A model generated the notes under the pieces. That model saw only the letters and a list, made by a program, of their open reading frames with translations. It did no database searches and had not been told where the DNA came from. From Elusimicrobiota bacterium (lineage in GTDB: Bacteria > Elusimicrobiota > Elusimicrobia > Elusimicrobiales > Elusimicrobiaceae), in assembly GCA_031262415.1 (NCBI GenBank), contig JAISHT010000001.1:1-48572 (forward strand): DNA of 48,572 bases. Reading direction: 5' to 3'. Of the stretch, positions 47,252 to 48,572 are shown piece after piece (the first letter of the stretch is position 1; each line of letters starts with the position of its first letter). The position numbers and the translations under genes are program-made.

Positions 47252-48572
47252 TATTCGGATTCCTTTTCACATCTAAGAGTAAATTTCATACCAACTACTA
47301 AATCTTTTTTAGAAATGGTCTTTTCCCCTTCGGCAAAAGCATAATCAATTTTGGCTTGGCCTTTGCAAATATCGGCCATTTTGGGGGCATTATCCATAAT
47401 TATTCTAAAAGCATTGCCTATGGCTAAATCCTTCTCCGTCCCTTTTAGCGATGATACCACGCCTGCAAGAGACAAATTGTTTTTTTCTTTAAAACTTTTT
47501 GTACTGTATGGATAGTTAATGCTTAAACTTGATAACCACATATCATCTGGCAATAACCCTGGCAAAGCTGAGAGCTTTTCCGTATAACTAACTGGGTGCA
47601 TAAGCGTACTAAGCGTCTTAACGTCACTGGACATAGCGGACACTTTATTTTCAATCTGCTCTGATGATAAACCCCTGAAGTCAGTAACGCGTCCTGCTGA
47701 TGACGATTGCTGCGCTTTTAGCTTTGCGCCAATTAAAAATGTGCTTACCTGCACATAGCAAGTCCACAAAAGGAAAAGCCCAAAAATCATAGCGGCAAGC
47801 TTCCAAATGGTAAGCGTGCCCCGTATTTCTTCTTCCGAGGAGCGATTGCGTTTATACAAATCTACATCAGGAACTTTTGTATTTATAAATTTAAGGCAAG
47901 CTCCGATTGCTGCTATTTCCGCAAAACCTTCAACTTTAAATCCAAAAATATCTGAAATCTTCCATATACGAACATTGCGCTTGACATCATTTTCAACTAT
48001 TGGAGCCCAAAAATCACCGTCATCTGATATTACAGCAATATCTTCAAAAGGGTTTTTCTCTAATTGTTTAGATATAAAATCCATGCTATTATTAATTTCA
48101 AGCCTATTGCGCAGACCAAGGGAGCGTTGGATTTCAACTTCCCTCATTAACACGGGGACATTGTTAATAGCAAATAAGAATTGACCGTTAGTTTCTGTAA
48201 AATTAGAGTAAATACAACCTTTTTCTTGGACATTTTCTTTATCCGTCTGGCTAAAAAGCCTGTAGATAGAAAACGGCGAAGTTTCCACAGAAATAAGATT
48301 TAGACCTAAACTTTTAAATCCAGATTCCAAAAGATTAACTATTCTCTTAGAAGTTAAAGAAAATACTATACCTAGCCTTTTGGTTTTGCTTAAATTTGCA
48401 AAAAATGGATATACATAATAATCGTAAACACCGTGTTCAAAAGGATAGTGTATATATTTGCGCGCTTGCAACGGAATAGCTTGTTTCCAGTATTTACGGG
48501 GCATATCCTGTATAACAAAATGACGGTGTATTGCAAAATTAGGCGCAAGTGAAACAATTACATTTTTTGAAT
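47251..48572 (-). CDS. PilM-PilN (GspL-like) fusion protein, 5' end beyond the window
   Basis: Actin-like N-terminal region, TM LTIWKLAAMIFGLFLLW, PilN-like periplasmic part. Frame stays open to the edge (SKNVIVSLAPNFAIHRHFVIQD-MPRK...), so the ATG at 48504 is probably not the true start. Confidence 0.7.
   Translation of the reverse strand, partial: SKNVIVSLAPNFAIHRHFVIQDMPRKYWKQAIPLQARKYIHYPFEHGVYDYYVYPFFANLSKTKRLGIVFSLTSKRIVNLLESGFKSLGLNLISVETSPFSIYRLFSQTDKENVQEKGCIYSNFTETNGQFLFAINNVPVLMREVEIQRSLGLRNRLEINNSMDFISKQLEKNPFEDIAVISDDGDFWAPIVENDVKRNVRIWKISDIFGFKVEGFAEIAAIGACLKFINTKVPDVDLYKRNRSSEEEIRGTLTIWKLAAMIFGLFLLWTCYVQVSTFLIGAKLKAQQSSSAGRVTDFRGLSSEQIENKVSAMSSDVKTLSTLMHPVSYTEKLSALPGLLPDDMWLSSLSINYPYSTKSFKEKNNLSLAGVVSSLKGTEKDLAIGNAFRIIMDNAPKMADICKGQAKIDYAFAEGEKTISKKDLVVGMKFTLRCEKESE

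Noticed and set aside
1-48572. CRISPR arrays, rRNA operons or insertion sequences
   Set aside because: None seen: no regularly spaced direct repeats, no rRNA sequence and no transposase-like ORF in the six-frame track.

Overview
Window of about 48.6 kb of bacterial chromosome, densely coding and moderately AT-rich. Gene content and the many KKGFTLIE-type prepilins suggest an anaerobic Gram-negative bacterium, possibly Elusimicrobiota-like. That placement is inference; no phylogeny was run. From left to right: an edge-truncated S1 protease; hflX-miaA-PilZ-miaB; a Lys-tail/Ig-like protein; three sugar-phosphate isomerases (pgi, rpiB, gmhA); a complete MoxR-DUF58-BatA/B/C/D/E operon; a plus-strand operon for a group 4 [NiFe] hydrogenase with an unusually complete complex-I-like membrane arm (NuoL/M/N/J/K/A/H-like plus B/C/D/I-like and a HycI-type protease); an AT-rich accessory stretch (HEPN-like ORF, porin, tRNA-Asn, DUF2971); a TPR protein; an ORF6N-domain gene flanked by inverted repeats; a response regulator, gamma-carbonic-anhydrase-like protein, LPG-synthase-TM-like protein and uvrA; a peptidase-MA-like protein; and a type IV pilus / type II secretion-like operon with six pilin-like genes that runs off the right edge. 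The best candidates for follow-up are the hydrogenase/complex-I-like hybrid, the terminator-shaped hairpin inside hycI, and the repeat-bounded ORF6N module. No CRISPR array, rRNA or transposase was seen.
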